A DNA stretch of 11,750 nucleotides from DATLYF01 sp035575095 (GCA_035575095.1 DATLYF010000190.1:1-11750); one strand, 5' to 3'; shown: positions 1 to 6,843, counted from the first letter of the stretch. The notes: generated from the letters alone by a model not told the origin. Made by a program: numbers and translations.

Positions 1-209
1 AACAGGCAAGCCGCGACCGCCCCGAATTCGGCCACGCCCTGTTCATCGGCGACGACGGCGAGCGCCTGCTGCGTCTACTCGATCCGGCTCGGCATGTGGG
101 CGAGTACCTGCGCAGCGGGTGCCGCCAGGCACGCGATCTGCAGGTCTTCTTCCAGGAATGCTGGAGCAAAGCCCTGCCCGACAGCGAGCTGCGCCGGCTA
201 GGGATCTGA
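1..209 (+). CDS. C-terminal end of an unrecognised protein (5' partial)
   Basis: An open frame entering from the left edge (first full codon at position 3) runs 68 codons to TGA at 207-209. The visible residues are soluble in character, with no membrane segment. They include the stretches FGHALFIGDDGERLLRLLD, an EYLRSGCRQARDLQVFF helix-like region and the end ELRRLGI. I do not recognise the family. Codon use is strongly GC-biased at third positions, as in the certain genes here, which supports a real gene. Its last 12 bp overlap the end of the Nudix gene on the other strand, a convergent arrangement. The start lies outside the window, so total length and function are unknown. Confidence 0.6.
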   Translation, partial: QASRDRPEFGHALFIGDDGERLLRLLDPARHVGEYLRSGCRQARDLQVFFQECWSKALPDSELRRLGI

Positions 210-824
210 GATCCCCGCCGCCGGGCGGCGGCGCCAGCGCCGCAGCAGTTCCTGGCGGTGCATCTCCAGCCACTGCAGGGCGATGATCGGTGGTGACGAG
301 ATGATGCGCCCGCTAGCCAACAGTTCCATCGCCTCCTGCCGCGGGAATACGTGCACGCGGATGTCTTCGTGCTCCCCGGCTAGGCCGTGGATGCCGCCGG
401 CGCGGGAGGAATCCACCCAGCCGCAGAACAGATGCACGGTCTCGGTGGTACCGCCCGGACTGACCAGATAGTCGCAAATCGCTACCAGATCGAGCAGCGC
501 ACAGCCGGTCTCCTCGAGCATCTCGCGCTTGGCCACGGCCCGCGGATCCTCATCGGGCTTCATCATGCCGGCGACGATCTCCAGCAGCCAGGGCCCGTCC
601 GGGGCGCGCAGTGCGCCGACGCGGAACTGCTCCAGCAGCAGCACGGTGTCGCGCACCGGATCGTAGGGCAGCACCGCTACCGCATCGCCGCGCTCCAGGC
701 ACTCGCGGGTCAGGTCCGCGCTCCAGCCACCGGCGAACAACTGGTGGCGCAGACGGTAGCGCTCCAGCCGGAAAAAGCCCTGATAGGCTACGGTCTTGTC
801 GAGAATCTTGTAACGGTAATTCAA
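198..824 (-). CDS. nudF: ADP-ribose pyrophosphatase-type Nudix hydrolase (NudF-like)
   Basis: The 208-residue protein carries a complete Nudix box at residues 86-108 (G-x5-E-x7-R-E-M-L-E-E-T-G-C), including the metal-binding REMLEE helix. The preceding VLLLEQFRVG segment and the following SPGGTTE and LFCGWV segments are typical of the ADP-ribose pyrophosphatase subfamily. Family knowledge: such enzymes hydrolyse ADP-ribose to AMP and ribose 5-phosphate as cytosolic homodimers of about 210 residues, matching this length. I chose the TTG start at 824 because a GAGG Shine-Dalgarno lies 7 nt upstream. The next in-frame Met is inside the Nudix box, and the upstream ATG near 980 lies well inside the neighbouring gene. 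It is last in the exosortase H operon, 28 bp after the Sel1 gene. Substrate specificity is inferred from subfamily resemblance. Confidence 0.9.
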   Translation of the reverse strand: MNYRYKILDKTVAYQGFFRLERYRLRHQLFAGGWSADLTRECLERGDAVAVLPYDPVRDTVLLLEQFRVGALRAPDGPWLLEIVAGMMKPDEDPRAVAKREMLEETGCALLDLVAICDYLVSPGGTTETVHLFCGWVDSSRAGGIHGLAGEHEDIRVHVFPRQEAMELLASGRIISSPPIIALQWLEMHRQELLRRWRRRPAAGISDP

Positions 825-831
825 GGGGAAA

Positions 832-835
832 CCTC
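832..835 (-). promoter_or_regulatory. Shine-Dalgarno supporting the TTG start of nudF
   Basis: On the minus strand GAGG lies 7 nt before TTG at 824-822. No ATG or GTG is available at a sensible distance, so this site decides the start. It gives a protein of the usual family length. Confidence 0.7.
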
Positions 836-852
836 GTGAAACCCCGGTATTT

Positions 853-1467
853 TCAGAAAAGGGCCGGAAGCTCAGCCTGGCGCTGCCAATACTCGGCCTG
901 GTGCGGATCCGGTACCTGCCCCAGGCCGCCGCGGCGGTAGACCTCGGCCAGGGTGCGCTGAGCCTCACGATGGCCAGCACGAGCGGCCGCGATCCGCCAC
1001 TGCAGCGCCGCCGCCGGATCGGCCATCACGCCGCGCCCGTGCTCGTAACAATCGCTGAGCAGGAACTGCGCCGGTGCGTAGCCGCGCTCGGCCAGGCGCC
1101 GCAGCCAGACCACACCATGAGCGGCGTCGCTCACCACACCGAAGCCCTCGAAATAGAACCGGGCCAGCCAATACTGGGCACCGACCTGGTCTTGGCGCGC
1201 CGCACGCTCGATCCAGCGCAAGGCTAGGCTGGCATCCTGCGGCAGATGCTGGCCGGCCCGGTACATCATGCCGAGACGGAACTGCGCCGGTGCGTAGCCG
1301 GCATCAGCCAGTGCCTGCAACTCGGCCACCCCGGCCGCGCTATGACCCTGGAGCAGTTGCCAGAGCGCCTGATTGTAGCGGGTGCGCAGCGCGTCACAGC
1401 CGCTCAGCAGCACGCTTGCCAGCAGCAGCAATGCGCCGCCGCGCGCGAGCCTGCCGGCTCTGCTCAT
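853..1467 (-). CDS. Sel1-repeat (TPR-like) lipoprotein
   Basis: The 204-residue product has an N-terminal lipoprotein signal: Arg at 3, 6 and 9, a hydrophobic stretch at 11-21, then a lipobox L-S-G-C with Cys24 as the predicted lipidated residue. From about residue 40 to 180 it consists of roughly four Sel1-like repeats, visible in recurring A-x-x-G-Y-A-P-A-Q-F, Y-x-x-G and W-x-x-x-A-A patterns (for example residues 55-70, 91-110, 127-146 and 162-180). Sel1 proteins are alpha-solenoids that scaffold protein contacts, so an envelope adaptor role is likely. Its partner is unknown. The ATG overlaps the TGA of the upstream membrane protein (ATGA), which implies translational coupling and rejects the in-frame ATG 60 nt upstream. 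It ends in LPALF without a C-terminal sorting signal, so it is not itself an exosortase substrate. Confidence 0.88.
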   Translation of the reverse strand: MSRAGRLARGGALLLLASVLLSGCDALRTRYNQALWQLLQGHSAAGVAELQALADAGYAPAQFRLGMMYRAGQHLPQDASLALRWIERAARQDQVGAQYWLARFYFEGFGVVSDAAHGVVWLRRLAERGYAPAQFLLSDCYEHGRGVMADPAAALQWRIAAARAGHREAQRTLAEVYRRGGLGQVPDPHQAEYWQRQAELPALF

Positions 1468-2096
1468 GGCGCGCGCCCCACTGTCAACCACCATTCGCGC
1501 AGCAGGCGGTGATTGTAGTACAGCCATAGCAGCAGCGGTGCGAACGTCGGCGCCACCAGCACCGCCAACTGCCTTCCTACGCCCAACAGATAGTAGACGA
1601 GCGCCGAATACGGCAGGGTCAGCAGATAATCAGTGGACGGCCGATCCGCCATCAGCGGCTGCTGGTTGACGTTGAGGGCCAGCTTGAATTGCACATAGAT
1701 GAGCAGCAGCGCCGTCACCAGCAGCCACAGCAGAGCCGAGCCCCAGACCAGTTGTACGCAGCGCTCCAGCCGCGCCAGTCCGGGCGTGGCCAGCACCAGA
1801 CCCCAGAACAGCGGGAAGGCGACGGTAAAGCGCAGCGGATCGAGCATCAGAACCAGCGGCCGCAGCGGGTCTTCCGCGAGCATGAGCGAACTCAGCAGCA
1901 GCCATACCTGATCCTGCGCCAGCAGGCCGTATGCCTGGTCGGCCAGCAGCCACTCCACGCCCAGCGCAACGCCGACATATAGCAGCCCTAACAGCCACGA
2001 CTTCAGCCACAGCCACCACAGCGCCAGGCACAGCGGCAGCCACAGCAGCGCCCGCAGCCCGAGACGAAGGATGGGACTAAGCGGCAAGCGGCTCAC
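1464..2096 (-). CDS. Probable exosortase H-associated multi-pass membrane protein
   Basis: This 210-residue, very hydrophobic protein has a GTG start. I see membrane segments at about residues 12-30, 33-52, 87-105, 113-136 and 162-195. Short acidic or polar loops lie between them (AEDPLRP near 74-80, NVNQQPLMADRPSTDY near 142-157), and the C-terminus includes LYYNHRLLREWW. The frame begins 20 bp inside the end of the exosortase H gene, and its stop overlaps the start of the Sel1 gene. Position, size and topology fit the membrane protein known to accompany exosortase H. I recognise it mainly from this context and a few motifs, not from a strong signature. Its mechanism is not known to me; a partner or accessory factor for the sorting enzyme is inference. 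Confidence 0.7.
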   Translation of the reverse strand: MSRLPLSPILRLGLRALLWLPLCLALWWLWLKSWLLGLLYVGVALGVEWLLADQAYGLLAQDQVWLLLSSLMLAEDPLRPLVLMLDPLRFTVAFPLFWGLVLATPGLARLERCVQLVWGSALLWLLVTALLLIYVQFKLALNVNQQPLMADRPSTDYLLTLPYSALVYYLLGVGRQLAVLVAPTFAPLLLWLYYNHRLLREWWLTVGRAP

Positions 2097-2577
2097 CGGG
2101 ACGCTTCACGGCGGGCGCCCAGCGCAGCCAGGCCAGAAAGACGACGAGGATGTCCAGCATGATCACAGCGTCCCACAGATACCAGTGAAACCAGTGGAAC
2201 AGCTCGGCATCGTAGGCGCCCAGGTAGAGCAGGCTGATGATGCGCAGGATGTTGAGGGCATGCACGGTCGTGGTGCCGAGCGCCAGTCCCTTGAGCTTGT
2301 AGCGCCAAGGGGCGGGGAAGGCGAGCATGGCCGACCAGAGCACGAGGGTGGCCTCGACGCCGTTGCACATATCCAGCACCTGCACGGCGAAACCGGGGAT
2401 GGCCAGGGTATTGCTGGAGACCCAGACCTGCCCGCCGCAGAGCGCGATGAGCGCACCGGCCACCTGGGTGATGCCCGCCGTGAACGGCCCCACCAGGTGC
2501 TCCCGCACCGGCGGCAGATAAACACTTATATAACCTAGCAGCAGGATCACCCCAAACAGCACGAAGTAACGCCGCAT
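2077..2577 (-). CDS. xrtH: Exosortase H (membrane transpeptidase-like sorting enzyme)
   Basis: The 166-residue protein has about five membrane segments (near 4-22, 34-50, 74-90, 98-118 and 132-152). It also has the exosortase/archaeosortase catalytic pattern: Cys71 in DMCNGVEA, Arg112 in LNILRIISLLYLG and His131 (or His128) in FHWFHWYLWD. Family knowledge: exosortases cleave C-terminal tripartite signals (short motif, membrane helix, basic end) of exported proteins. The short type-H enzymes are matched to IPTL-CTERM proteins. The small size and the adjoining associated protein favour type H over the longer EpsH/XrtA type. The ATG at 2577 follows a strong purine-rich Shine-Dalgarno. A longer in-frame version starting at 2664 would cover most of the divergent promoter region and adds no hydrophobic sequence. 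It leads the operon that includes the Sel1 lipoprotein and nudF. Confidence 0.88.
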   Translation of the reverse strand: MRRYFVLFGVILLLGYISVYLPPVREHLVGPFTAGITQVAGALIALCGGQVWVSSNTLAIPGFAVQVLDMCNGVEATLVLWSAMLAFPAPWRYKLKGLALGTTTVHALNILRIISLLYLGAYDAELFHWFHWYLWDAVIMLDILVVFLAWLRWAPAVKRPGEPLAA

Positions 2578-2589
2578 CCTCCCTCCCTC
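2578..2589 (-). promoter_or_regulatory. Ribosome binding site of exosortase H
   Basis: On the minus strand a GAGGGAGGGAGG tract directly precedes the ATG. The distal GAGG is 8 nt from the start codon, near the ideal spacing. The threefold GGGA-like repetition offers several pairing registers. It decides the ATG at 2577 over the upstream in-frame one. Confidence 0.6.
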
Positions 2590-2643
2590 ACACGCCGGTG
2601 CTTGCGGTTTGTTGTCCCCGTGGTCGCAGTCACGGCTGCCGCC

Positions 2644-2652
2644 TATGATAAT
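2644..2652 (+). promoter_or_regulatory. Possible -10 element for the DUF192 gene
   Basis: TATGATAAT is the most AT-rich stretch of the 101-bp region between two divergent genes. Read on the plus strand it offers TATGAT or GATAAT about 30 nt before the ATG. No convincing -35 hexamer lies 16-18 bp upstream. On the minus strand the same bases contain TATCAT, so the element could also serve the exosortase operon. Treat as tentative. Confidence 0.35.
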
Positions 2653-2654
2653 CT

Positions 2655-2670
2655 CTCCCCTCATCGGGAG
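2655..2670 (+). promoter_or_regulatory. Small hairpin enclosing the Shine-Dalgarno of the DUF192 gene
   Basis: CTCCC (2655-2659) and GGGAG (2666-2670) are exact reverse complements around a 6-nt loop. GGGAG is also the obvious ribosome binding site, 8 nt before ATG 2679. The stem is only 5 bp, so any translational effect is speculative. Confidence 0.3.
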
Positions 2671-2678
2671 ACACGACC

Positions 2679-3131
2679 ATGCCCCATACCCTGCTCCGCT
2701 GCTTGCTGCCGTTTATGCTGCTGCTCGCGACCTGCCGCGCCGGATCTGCGGCCGAACCGGCCACCGCCACGGTGCGCGTGGACGGGCACGAGTTCCAGGT
2801 GGAGCTGGCGGTGAGTGAGGCGGAACGGGCCCGCGGCCTGATGCATCGGGAGCGGCTCGCAGCCGATCAGGGCATGCTGTTCGTGCAGCCGCAACCGGCG
2901 CCGGCGGCGTTCTGGATGAAGAACACCCTGATCCCGCTGGACATGCTGTTCTTCGACGCCGAGGGCCGGCTGCTGGCGCTGCACCAGAACGTACCGCCCT
3001 GCACCATCCCAGATTGTCCTATCTACCCGGCCGCGGGTCCGGTCAAGTACATTCTGGAGGTGAACGCCGGCACCGTGCGGCGTCTGGGCATCGGTCCGGA
3101 CGCCCGCATGGTCCTTCCCTCCAACGACTGA
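2679..3131 (+). CDS. Secreted DUF192 family protein
   Basis: The 150-residue protein has a signal peptide (hydrophobic core about residues 5-17, probable cleavage near AGSAA, 21-25). The DUF192 domain follows at about 32-145. Diagnostic segments are R-G-L-M (52-55), Q-G-M-L-F (64-68), F-W-M-K-N-T-L-I-P-L-D-M-L-F-F-D (78-93), the Cys pair in P-P-C-T-I-P-D-C-P (106-114) and E-V-N-A-G (127-131). Length is normal for exported family members. The domain's biochemical role is not established as far as I know. L-A-T-C at 16-19 resembles a lipobox, but Thr before Cys is atypical, so a soluble periplasmic protein is preferred. It is divergent from the exosortase operon and 115 bp upstream of the PilU-like gene on the same strand, too far to call a tight operon. 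Confidence 0.9.
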   Translation: MPHTLLRCLLPFMLLLATCRAGSAAEPATATVRVDGHEFQVELAVSEAERARGLMHRERLAADQGMLFVQPQPAPAAFWMKNTLIPLDMLFFDAEGRLLALHQNVPPCTIPDCPIYPAAGPVKYILEVNAGTVRRLGIGPDARMVLPSND

Positions 3132-3246
3132 GCGCCGGCATTCGGGCGTAACGGATTTCGCAGCAGAGTACCGGCCTGTCCATGGTCCGCCCGGCGCCAC
3201 TGCGGCCGCGCCGCGGATCGCGCTCCCCACCCGAGCAGGCTCGACC
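3132..3246. other. Intergenic region before the PilU-like gene
   Basis: These 115 bp are GC-rich. I see no convincing terminator (only 4-bp stems without a T-run) and no good promoter hexamers. A weak purine stretch (GAGCAGG) lies about 10 nt before ATG 3247. The PilU-like gene may be read through from the DUF192 gene or from a promoter I cannot recognise. Confidence 0.4.
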
Positions 3247-3822
3247 ATGGACTTCAAGGACTACCTCAAGATTCTCGCCTTCAAAGACGGCTCCGACCTC
3301 TATCTCAGCACTGGTGCGCAGCCCCGCGTCAAGTTCAATGGGGTTCTGAAGCTCCTGGAAAAGGAGCCGCTGCCCTCCGGTCGGGTCAAGGAGATCGCCT
3401 ACTCGATCATGAGTCCGGCGCAGATCCGCGAGTTCGAGGAGAAACTGGAGATGAACCTGGCGGTCTTCGAGCCGCGCATCGGGCGCTTTCGCGTCAACGT
3501 CTTCCGCCAGCGCAACGAGATCGCCGGCCTCAAGGAGGTAATGGAGAAGTCGGAGAACCTGGGCATGCAGACCATGGACAGCGTCCTGTTCGAGCTCTAC
3601 CGGGACGGGCGCATCAGCCTGGACGAAGCCATCCGCAATGCCGACTCGCCCAACAACCTGCGACTGAAGATCAGCCTGATGGAATCGGGCAAGAAAAGCG
3701 AGGCCAGCCTGGACCTGAGCCTGATGGAGGAAAAGCCGGCCGAGCCTGCGGAGGAGAAGAAGGAAACGCCGGCCGGCAAGCCCCAGATCGCTCCGGGTGG
3801 TATCAATCTGACACTGCAGTAA
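3247..3822 (+). CDS. PilU-like protein lacking the entire ATPase core (internally deleted, frame intact)
   Basis: The 191-residue product starts like a PilT/PilU-family type IV pilus retraction ATPase: MDFKDYLKIL, G-S-D-L-Y-L-S-T-G-A, then I-G-R-F-R-V-N-V-F-R-Q-R-N-E at 78-91, the N-terminal PAS-like domain. It then jumps, at about residue 91-95, to the family's C-terminal part: L-K-E-V-M-E-K-S-E-N-L-G-M-Q (95-108), DEAIRNADSPNNLRLKI (126-142) and a charged tail. Missing are Walker A, Asp box, Walker B and His box, about 200 residues compared with full PilU of about 380. It cannot hydrolyse ATP. Both flanking parts look well conserved and the frame is open, so the loss is a clean in-frame deletion, not decay. 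It could be a functional small protein, a young pseudogene or an assembly artefact. No pilT or other pilus gene is nearby. Confidence 0.85.
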   Translation: MDFKDYLKILAFKDGSDLYLSTGAQPRVKFNGVLKLLEKEPLPSGRVKEIAYSIMSPAQIREFEEKLEMNLAVFEPRIGRFRVNVFRQRNEIAGLKEVMEKSENLGMQTMDSVLFELYRDGRISLDEAIRNADSPNNLRLKISLMESGKKSEASLDLSLMEEKPAEPAEEKKETPAGKPQIAPGGINLTLQ

Positions 3823-3835
3823 TACCGGAAGGATA

Positions 3836-4618
3836 TCACTTCCCTCTTTCCTCGCGTTTGGCCCGCTCCCACAAGGCGTCCATCTCCTCCAGGGTGGACT
3901 CCTCGGGAGTGCGGCCCCGCTCCGCCAGCCAGTGTTCGATGCGCTGGAAGCGACGCTCGAACTTGCGGTTGGTGTCGCGTAGAGCCTGCTCGGGGTCGGC
4001 GCGCAGATGGCGCGCCAGGTTGACCACGGCGAACAGCAGGTCGCCCAGCTCGGCGGCGGCGCGGGCGGTCTGGCCGGCAGCGATCTCGGCGCGCAGCTCG
4101 CGGATCTCCTCCTCGATCTTGTCCAGCACCGGCTCGGCCGCGCCCCAGTCGAAGCCGACCCGGGCCGCCTTCTTCTGCAGCTTCAGCGCCCGGGTCAGGG
4201 CCGGCAGCGAGGCCGGCACGCCGTCCAGCACGCTCTGCGGCTCGCCCCCTTTCTCCGTCTGCTTGATGCGCTCCCAGTCGGCCTTCTGCTCGTCCAGGCT
4301 GGCGTACGACCTGTCGCCGAATACGTGAGGATGGCGGCGGATCATCTTGTCGGTGATGGCGCGAGCCACCGCCTCGAAATCGAAGCGCCCCTCCTCCTTG
4401 GCCATCTGCGCATAGAACACCACTTGGAACAGCAAATCACCCAGTTCGGCCTTGAGCTCGGCGTAGTCCTCGCGCTCGATGGCCTCGGCCACCTCGTGGG
4501 CCTCTTCCAGGGTATAGGGGACGATGGTGCGGTAGGTCTGCGCTCGATCCCAGGGACAGCCGTTCTCCGGGTCACGCAAGCGCGTCATCAGCTCGATCAG
4601 TTCGTCGATGGCCGCCAT
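3836..4618 (-). CDS. mazG: Nucleoside triphosphate pyrophosphohydrolase MazG
   Basis: The 260-residue protein contains two MazG domains. The first has the metal-binding pattern LEEAHEVAEAI (E38, E39, E42) and ELGDLLFQVVFYA (E58, D61), preceded by G-C-P-W-D (20-24). The family motif H-P-H-V-F (96-100) follows. The second has IEEEIRELRAEI (168-179) and AELGDLLFAVVNLARHL (189-205), then D-T-N-R-K-F-E-R-R-F (215-224). Family knowledge: MazG hydrolyses non-canonical or excess NTPs to NMP and pyrophosphate in the cytosol; length matches E. coli MazG (about 263). The ATG at 4618 shares its A with the TGA of ygiQ (TGATG), so translation is coupled. A longer in-frame opening up to 5101 lies inside ygiQ in another frame and is a shadow. 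The gene converges on the PilU-like gene with a 13-bp gap. Confidence 0.96.
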   Translation of the reverse strand: MAAIDELIELMTRLRDPENGCPWDRAQTYRTIVPYTLEEAHEVAEAIEREDYAELKAELGDLLFQVVFYAQMAKEEGRFDFEAVARAITDKMIRRHPHVFGDRSYASLDEQKADWERIKQTEKGGEPQSVLDGVPASLPALTRALKLQKKAARVGFDWGAAEPVLDKIEEEIRELRAEIAAGQTARAAAELGDLLFAVVNLARHLRADPEQALRDTNRKFERRFQRIEHWLAERGRTPEESTLEEMDALWERAKREERGK

Positions 4619-6843
4619 CAGCGCCCCCGCCGCTTGCCCATGCCCGCCGGGCTGCCGCTCTTGGCCGCTGCGCGCAGCCTGGCCCCGCGCGCCACCTGGT
4701 TGCCGTCCGCCCGGGGCGGTAGGCCGCCGTGCTGGGTGAGGAACACCTGCTCGCGGTGCTTGCGTCCGAGGCGCTTGCCCTCGCCGCCGCCCAGGCCGGT
4801 GCCGCTCGGCTGGAAGGTCGGCACCAGGTGGTGCTTGCCGTTGCCGATCAGATCGGCGCGCCCCATGCGCTTGAGCGCCTCGCGCAGCATCGGCCAGTTC
4901 TCCGGGTCGTGGTAGCGTAGAAAGGCCTTGTGCAGCCGGCGCTGCTTGAGGCCCTTGGGCGAGTACACGGTCTCGCCGCCTTCGCGCTTGATGCCCTTCA
5001 GGGGATTGCGGCCACTGTGGTACATGGCGCTGGCCAGCGCCATGGGGCTGGGCAGGAAGGCCTGCACCTGGTCGGCGCGAAAGCCGTTGCGCTTGAGCCA
5101 CAGCGCCAGGTTCATCATGTCCTCGTCGGTAGTCCCGGGGTGGGCGGCGATGAAGTATGGGATCAGGTACTGCTCCTTGCCCGCCTCCCGGGAGTACTTG
5201 TCGAACAGGCGCTTGAACTCATCGTAGGCGCCCAGGCCCGGCTTCATCATCTTCGACAGCGGTCCCTGCTCGGTGTGCTCGGGGGCGATCTTGAGGTAGC
5301 CGCCGACGTGGTGGCTGACCAGCTCCTTGACGTAAGCGGGATCGCGCACCGCCAGGTCGTAGCGCAGCCCCGATGCGATCAGGATCTTCTTCACCCCCGG
5401 CAAGGCCCGCGCCTTGCGGTAGAGCTGGATCAGAGAGGAGTGGTCGGTGTTCAGATTGGGGCAGATATCGGGGTAGACACAGGACAGCTTGCGGCAGTTG
5501 CGCTCGATGTCCTTGGACTTGCAGGCCAGCCGGTACATGTTGGCGGTCGGCCCGCCCAGGTCGGAGATCACGCCGGTGAAGCCTGGCACCTTGTCGCGGA
5601 TCTCCTCGATCTCGCGCAGGATGGAGTCCTCCGAGCGGCTCTGGATGACCCGCCCCTCGTGCTCGGTGATGGAGCAGAAGGTGCAGCCGCCGAAGCAGCC
5701 GCGCATGATGTTGACCGAGAAACGGATCATCTCGTAGGCCGGGATGCGCGCGCCGCCGTAGGCTGGGTGCGGCACCCGGGCGAAGGGCAGCGCGTAGAGC
5801 CGGTCCATCTCCGCCGTGGTCAGGGGGATGGGCGGCGGGTTGAGCCATACGTCGCGGTCGCCGTGGCGCTGCACCAGGGCGCGGGCATTGCCGGGATTGG
5901 TCTCCAGGTGCAGGGTGCGCGAGGCATGGGCGTAGAGCACCGGATCGGCGCTCACCTGCTCGAAGCTCGGCAGGCGGATGACGGTCCTGTCGCGCTCGTG
6001 GCGCACGATGCGGCGCGCAAGCTTGACCACCTTGGGGAGGGTAGATGAAGCGGAGTCGGCGCAGGGCTTGCCGGCCACCGGGGTCATGGCGTAGGGATCG
6101 GGGTGCGGATCGACCCGGCCCGGCTCGTCCACCTCGCTGGAATCGATCTCCAGCCAGCCTTCGGGCAACTCGCCGCTCGGGCGCAGGAAGGCGCTGCCGC
6201 GCACATCGCGGATGTCGCGAAGATGCGCGCCTCTCGCCACGCGATGGGCGATCTCGACAATGGCGCGCTCGGCGTTGCCGTATACCAGCAGGTCGGCCTT
6301 GGCGTCGACCAGGATGGACCGGCGCACCTTGTCCGACCAGTAGTCGTAGTGGGCGATGCGGCGCAGCGAGGCCTCGATGCCGCCGATGACGATGGGCGCG
6401 TCGCGATAGGCTTCGCGGCACCGCTGGCTGTAGACGATGACGCAGCGGTCCGGGCGCCGCCCGCCCTCGTCGTTGGGGGTATAGGCATCGTTGTGGCGCA
6501 GCCGGCGGTCGGAGGTGTAGCGGTTGACCATGGAATCCATGTTGCCGCCGGTCACACCGAAGAACAGCCTGGGCTTGCCCAGTACCTTGAACGCCTCGGC
6601 GTCGTGCCAGTCCGGCTGGGCGATGATGCCGACGCGAAAGCCCTGAGCCTCCAGCAGGCGGCCGACGATGGCCATGCCGAAGCTCGGGTGATCGACGTAG
6701 GCATCGCCGGTGACGATGATGATGTCGCAGGCCTCCCAGCCGAGCTGCTCCATCTCGGCGCGGGACATGGGCAAGAAGGGCGCCGTGCCGAAACGGGCGG
6801 CCCAGTGCTTGCGGTAGCTGAATAGGTTCGGGGCAGTGTGCAT
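4618..6843 (-). CDS. ygiQ: YgiQ family radical SAM protein
   Basis: The 741-residue protein matches the YgiQ/UPF0313 family in length (E. coli about 739). The radical SAM motif C-F-G-G-C-T-F-C places the iron-sulfur cysteines at 383, 387 and 390. It is followed by SITEHEGRVIQSRSEDSI. Other family segments are LPMSRAEMEQLGWEACDIIIVTGDAYVDHPSFG (as residues 24-56) and MVNRYTSDRRLRHNDAYTPN (105-124). A basic, Gly-rich tail ends the protein. The reaction and substrate are not established to my knowledge. The ATG at 6843 starts MHTAPNLFSY; an in-frame extension to 7047 is low-complexity and would run past the promoter. It is first in a two-gene operon with mazG, driven by the promoter at 6905-6933. 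Confidence 0.95.
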   Translation of the reverse strand: MHTAPNLFSYRKHWAARFGTAPFLPMSRAEMEQLGWEACDIIIVTGDAYVDHPSFGMAIVGRLLEAQGFRVGIIAQPDWHDAEAFKVLGKPRLFFGVTGGNMDSMVNRYTSDRRLRHNDAYTPNDEGGRRPDRCVIVYSQRCREAYRDAPIVIGGIEASLRRIAHYDYWSDKVRRSILVDAKADLLVYGNAERAIVEIAHRVARGAHLRDIRDVRGSAFLRPSGELPEGWLEIDSSEVDEPGRVDPHPDPYAMTPVAGKPCADSASSTLPKVVKLARRIVRHERDRTVIRLPSFEQVSADPVLYAHASRTLHLETNPGNARALVQRHGDRDVWLNPPPIPLTTAEMDRLYALPFARVPHPAYGGARIPAYEMIRFSVNIMRGCFGGCTFCSITEHEGRVIQSRSEDSILREIEEIRDKVPGFTGVISDLGGPTANMYRLACKSKDIERNCRKLSCVYPDICPNLNTDHSSLIQLYRKARALPGVKKILIASGLRYDLAVRDPAYVKELVSHHVGGYLKIAPEHTEQGPLSKMMKPGLGAYDEFKRLFDKYSREAGKEQYLIPYFIAAHPGTTDEDMMNLALWLKRNGFRADQVQAFLPSPMALASAMYHSGRNPLKGIKREGGETVYSPKGLKQRRLHKAFLRYHDPENWPMLREALKRMGRADLIGNGKHHLVPTFQPSGTGLGGGEGKRLGRKHREQVFLTQHGGLPPRADGNQVARGARLRAAAKSGSPAGMGKRRGR

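Noticed and set aside
3827..3842. Possible bidirectional terminator (GGAAG...CTTCC) between the PilU-like gene and mazG
   Set aside because: The stem is only 5 bp with a 7-nt loop, lies partly in the mazG end, and has no clean T-run on either strand.
4619..5101. N-terminal extension of MazG making a 421-residue protein
   Set aside because: The extension is ygiQ read in another frame, rich in R, A, Q and P. MazG homology starts at the ATG at 4618, which overlaps the ygiQ stop.
4930..6048. Long open frame (372 codons) on the plus strand opposite ygiQ
   Set aside because: It is a mirror of the GC-rich ygiQ coding sequence. The protein is repetitive in composition (A, G, H, Q, V, L) with no recognisable domain, while the opposite strand has a full radical SAM protein.
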